A stretch of DNA of 64,000 nt. Source: Alphaproteobacteria bacterium (GTDB lineage Bacteria > Pseudomonadota > Alphaproteobacteria > Rhizobiales > Rhizobiaceae). Positions 61,502 through 64,000 of this stretch are shown here, piece by piece. A program made the translations under genes and the position numbers. How positions within the stretch are numbered: the stretch's first letter is position 1; each line of letters starts with the position of its first letter. The notes beneath the pieces are model-generated. The model did no database searches. It saw nothing but the letters and a program-made list of their open reading frames with translations, and was not told where the DNA came from. The stretch spans positions 434,001 through 498,000 of the forward strand of contig JAHJHT010000013.1 of the NCBI GenBank assembly GCA_018823835.1. Reading direction: 5' to 3'.

Positions 61502-62407
61502 ATGGCATCATTCGGCGTCAAGGTCATCCGCACCGCCTTCGGGCTGGCCGAGCATCTCGCGCCGCGTCTGGCCGGCCGTGTCGCCTTCGAGCTGTTTGCC
61601 CGTACGCCCGACCCGGAGAAGATGTCGCCGGGGGAGGCGAGGGCGGTCGAGCGCGCGGCCGGCTTCATGGCCGAGGCCCGCCACCACCGCATTCCCTCCG
61701 GCAGCGGCTGCCTTGCGGTACACGAATTCCGCCCGCTCGACGGCCGGCCCTTCGCCGGCACCGTGCTCGTCGTGCACGGCTGGCGCTCGCGTACGCAGTT
61801 CATGAAGGCGCTGATCGAATCCTACAGGAATGCCGGCTTCCGTGTCGTTTCTCTCGACCTGCCGGGCCATGGGGAATCGTCCGGCCGCCGCCTGACGTTG
61901 CCCGCCGCAGTTGCCGCCGTGCGCGTTGCCGGCGACTGGTTCGGCCCATTTGCGGCTGTCGTCGGCCATTCCTTCGGTGGCGCGGTTGCCGTCAATGCGC
62001 TCGCCGGTTCCGTTGCCGGTATTGCGCCGGTCGATGCTGCCGCCCTGGTCCTGATTGCCGCGCCGAGTTCGCTGCCCGCCGTGTTCGACGATTTCTACCG
62101 CATGCTCGGGATCGGCCCGCGCACCAGGGCCTCGGTCGCAGCGCGCGTCAAGCGGCTGGCCGGCCATCCGCTCGAAAGCTATGACGGCATCAGCCAGCTC
62201 GCCCTGGTGCCGGCGCGAACGCTCGTCGTCCATGCGCCCGACGACCGCGAGGTCGCCGCCGATCATGCTTCATCCTATGCCAGGGCCGGCAGCCATGTCG
62301 CGTTGCACTGGGCGCCAGGCCTCGGCCACCGACGCATCCTTGCCGATCCCGGCGTCCTGCGACGCGCCCTCGATTTCCTCATCTGCGAGCCAGTCACGGC
62401 CCTCTGA
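61502..62407 (+). CDS. Alpha/beta hydrolase
   Basis: ATG 61502 gives 301 residues; ATG 61463 lies inside the operator and is less likely. The fold shows VLVVHGWRSR (oxyanion region), the nucleophile elbow GHSFGG, an Asp in HAPDDREV and the catalytic His in GLGHRRI. It is a serine hydrolase of unknown substrate, divergent from the MarR gene and probably controlled by it. Confidence 0.9.
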   Translation: MASFGVKVIRTAFGLAEHLAPRLAGRVAFELFARTPDPEKMSPGEARAVERAAGFMAEARHHRIPSGSGCLAVHEFRPLDGRPFAGTVLVVHGWRSRTQFMKALIESYRNAGFRVVSLDLPGHGESSGRRLTLPAAVAAVRVAGDWFGPFAAVVGHSFGGAVAVNALAGSVAGIAPVDAAALVLIAAPSSLPAVFDDFYRMLGIGPRTRASVAARVKRLAGHPLESYDGISQLALVPARTLVVHAPDDREVAADHASSYARAGSHVALHWAPGLGHRRILADPGVLRRALDFLICEPVTAL

Positions 62408-62602
62408 GACCTCTGCCGTAACCGGCTGCGCCAAAACAGCGTGGAACCTGCCGCAGCCTCACAATGTTGTGAAGCCGATGCGCAACACTGCACGCCGAAT
62501 CTGTGAGAACTTGGTGATACGGGTATGAATCGATAACGTTGCGCCTTACATCCGCCTTCTGGTGTTACGAGTGGTTGCGCGGCAAATCGGAATGGATGAT
62601 CG
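62408..62602. other. Intergenic region before the L,D-transpeptidase gene
   Basis: The 195 bases contain TCACAA-TG-TTGTGA (62459-62472), an inverted repeat of six-base arms, and an AT-richer stretch near 62511-62530. No supported ORF is present. The repeat may be an operator. Confidence 0.4.
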
Positions 62603-64000
62603 ATGAAAATCTTTGCTCGAAAGGCGGTTCTCTTTCCCCTCACGGCGCTTGCGGCGACACTTTCCTTCGGCATGCCGCAGGCAGACGCCCAGGGGCTTTT
62701 CGACAGGCTTTTCGGCGGCTCCGGTTCAAGCCTGAGCAGCCGGCCGCTCGGTGGCAGCCAGCGCGAAAGCGGCCAGACCTTCCGGTCGCAGCGCCAGGTG
62801 CAGCGTCCGCTGGAATCGGTCGAACCCGCACCGAGGAACAACGTGGTGCGCGCGGCGCCGGCCAAGATTTCCGCCCCGTCCTACTACACCTACCGGGCCG
62901 ACGCGTTGCGCAAGGTGGATTTCGCGCCGCTGGCCGCGATAGGCCAGTCGGCCTCGCTCGACGGAACGGCATCGACGGCCTTCCGCGAGGCGGTGTCCGG
63001 CCTTTCCGGCTATGAGCTTCTGGCCGAGTCCGAGGCTGGCAAGGCGATCGTCGATTACTATACCGCCAATCCCGACTTCATCTGGGTCAGCGACAACGAC
63101 GTCAGCGAGCGCGGCCGCGAGGCGCTGCGCGTACTCGGCGAAGCCGGCAGCCACGGCCTGTCGCCCGTCGACTACAGCCTGGCCGTACCGTCGCGCAGCC
63201 AGTCGTCCGCCGGCGACGCGGCGCGCAACCAGGACCTCATCCGCTTCGAGATGACGCTGACGGCACGCGTTCTGCGCTATATCAGCGACGCGACCAACGG
63301 GCGCGTCGTGGCCGACCGCATCTCCGGCTACTACGACCTGCCGCTGAAGCCGATCGACCGTGTCGCCGAGTTGAAGCGTCTGGCTGCAGCCACCGACCTG
63401 CGTGTCTCGCTTGAATCGCACCACCCGCAGGGTTCAGAATACCGCAGTCTGCGCGTCGAGCTTGAAGCCTTGAAGGCGAGCGCCGAGAACGACATCGTTG
63501 TCGATTCGGACCTCCTGCTTAAGCCTGGCCAGGAGAGCGCTGAGTTTCCGAAGGTGCTTCAGATCATAGCCCGTGACCTCGATGACGAGATGGGCGGCGA
63601 ATATGGCGAACTGCTGTCGCGCACGGTGACAACCGAGACCTATGGCAACGACCTGGTGCCCGTCATCAAGGCGGCTCAACAAAAGGCCGGCCTGAGGCCT
63701 GATGGCGTCGTCGGCCCGCGCACCGTCAGTGCTCTCGCCGGGAATTCGCGCGCCGACCGAATCGAGAAAGTCGTCATCGCGCTCGAGCAGCTGCGCTGGC
63801 TGCCGTCGCGTCTTGGCGACGACCGCGTCTTCATCAACCAGCCGGCCTATACCGCACGCTACATCGAGGACGGTCAGGAAAAGCTGAACATGCGCGTCGT
63901 GGTCGGCAAGCCGTCAAACCAGACCAGCTTCTTCTACGACGAGATCGAGCAGGTGGACTACAATCCCTACTGGGGCGTGCCGCAGTCGATCATCGTCAAT
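62603..64000 (+). CDS. YcbB-type L,D-transpeptidase (3' partial)
   Basis: The ORF opens at ATG 62603 and stays open to the window edge (466 codons). It has a signal peptide (about 1-28, ending ADAQ) and a low-complexity Ser/Gln/Arg region to about residue 90. Next come a scaffold domain, a peptidoglycan-binding segment (VVGPRTVSALAGN, about 370-385) and the start of the YkuD domain (YNPYWGVPQSIIVN). The catalytic cysteine lies beyond the edge. It would form 3-3 cross-links in peptidoglycan, which is prominent in Hyphomicrobiales. Confidence 0.9.
   Translation, partial: MKIFARKAVLFPLTALAATLSFGMPQADAQGLFDRLFGGSGSSLSSRPLGGSQRESGQTFRSQRQVQRPLESVEPAPRNNVVRAAPAKISAPSYYTYRADALRKVDFAPLAAIGQSASLDGTASTAFREAVSGLSGYELLAESEAGKAIVDYYTANPDFIWVSDNDVSERGREALRVLGEAGSHGLSPVDYSLAVPSRSQSSAGDAARNQDLIRFEMTLTARVLRYISDATNGRVVADRISGYYDLPLKPIDRVAELKRLAAATDLRVSLESHHPQGSEYRSLRVELEALKASAENDIVVDSDLLLKPGQESAEFPKVLQIIARDLDDEMGGEYGELLSRTVTTETYGNDLVPVIKAAQQKAGLRPDGVVGPRTVSALAGNSRADRIEKVVIALEQLRWLPSRLGDDRVFINQPAYTARYIEDGQEKLNMRVVVGKPSNQTSFFYDEIEQVDYNPYWGVPQSIIVN

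Noticed and set aside
1..64000. CRISPR arrays, tRNA or rRNA genes, insertion sequences, integrases or prophage genes
   Set aside because: No repeat-spacer pattern, tRNA-like stretch in the intergenic gaps, transposase, integrase or phage gene was seen.

Overview
The window is about 64 kb of GC-rich, gene-dense DNA from an alphaproteobacterial chromosome. It is most likely from the Hyphomicrobiales (Rhizobiales), probably near Phyllobacteriaceae such as Mesorhizobium or Aminobacter. That placement is an inference from gene content: FixL/FixJ, a FixK-type regulator, long-loop cytochrome bd, DUF1289 and DUF971 proteins, a BigR/SqrR-type repressor and a cyclase-TolB-TPR protein. I see no rRNA, tRNA, CRISPR array, insertion sequence or prophage. 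Both ends cut genes: a cyclase-TPR protein at the left and an L,D-transpeptidase at the right.

Region 3.5-34 kb reads as a low-oxygen and energy-stress island. A heme-PAS kinase (fixL, 30438-32006) overlaps its response regulator gene (fixJ). Next come a degenerate single-domain receiver (29385-29735) and a Crp/Fnr protein lacking the FNR iron-sulfur cysteines (fixK-like, 28636-29289). Sites of the type TTGAT-N4-ATCAA, perfect or near-perfect, lie in front of cydA/cydD, ackA/xfp, a 43-aa membrane microprotein plus a universal stress protein, two more universal stress proteins, a quinone-oxidoreductase-like flavoprotein, the degenerate receiver, a DUF2267-phosphoribosyltransferase-ABC exporter operon, a 128-aa unknown protein and the acyl-CoA synthetase/GNAT fusion. 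Together these genes would supply a high-affinity terminal oxidase (cydABX with cydDC), ATP from acetyl phosphate (Xfp to AckA), metal and cation P-type ATPases, thioredoxin 2 and stress proteins.

Region 34-43.4 kb holds a P2-type cation ATPase and then a sulfide-response module. This consists of an RND pump with its adaptor and a DUF2892 protein (one operon), a type I sulfide:quinone oxidoreductase, and an ArsR-family repressor with the two-cysteine spacing of the persulfide sensors SqrR/BigR. An AT-rich palindrome precedes the pump operon. A FixK-like site lies upstream of the oxidoreductase, which suggests cross-talk between oxygen and sulfide control.

Region 43.4-64 kb is mostly ordinary chromosome. 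It includes dusA, a TauE/SafE permease, an aspartic protease, DUF1289, cobT, a histidine kinase, a nuclease, a GST, a 4-cysteine uracil-DNA glycosylase, an Lrp regulator and a lone exostosin-like glycosyltransferase. It continues with a polar amino-acid ABC system without its ATPase, molybdenum cofactor genes (moaA, mobB), DUF971, a PPOX-type flavoprotein, msrQ, and a MarR/hydrolase pair with two matched operators.

Start codons were chosen by ribosome-binding sites and family length where possible. All functional statements rest on motifs read by eye; no database search was run.
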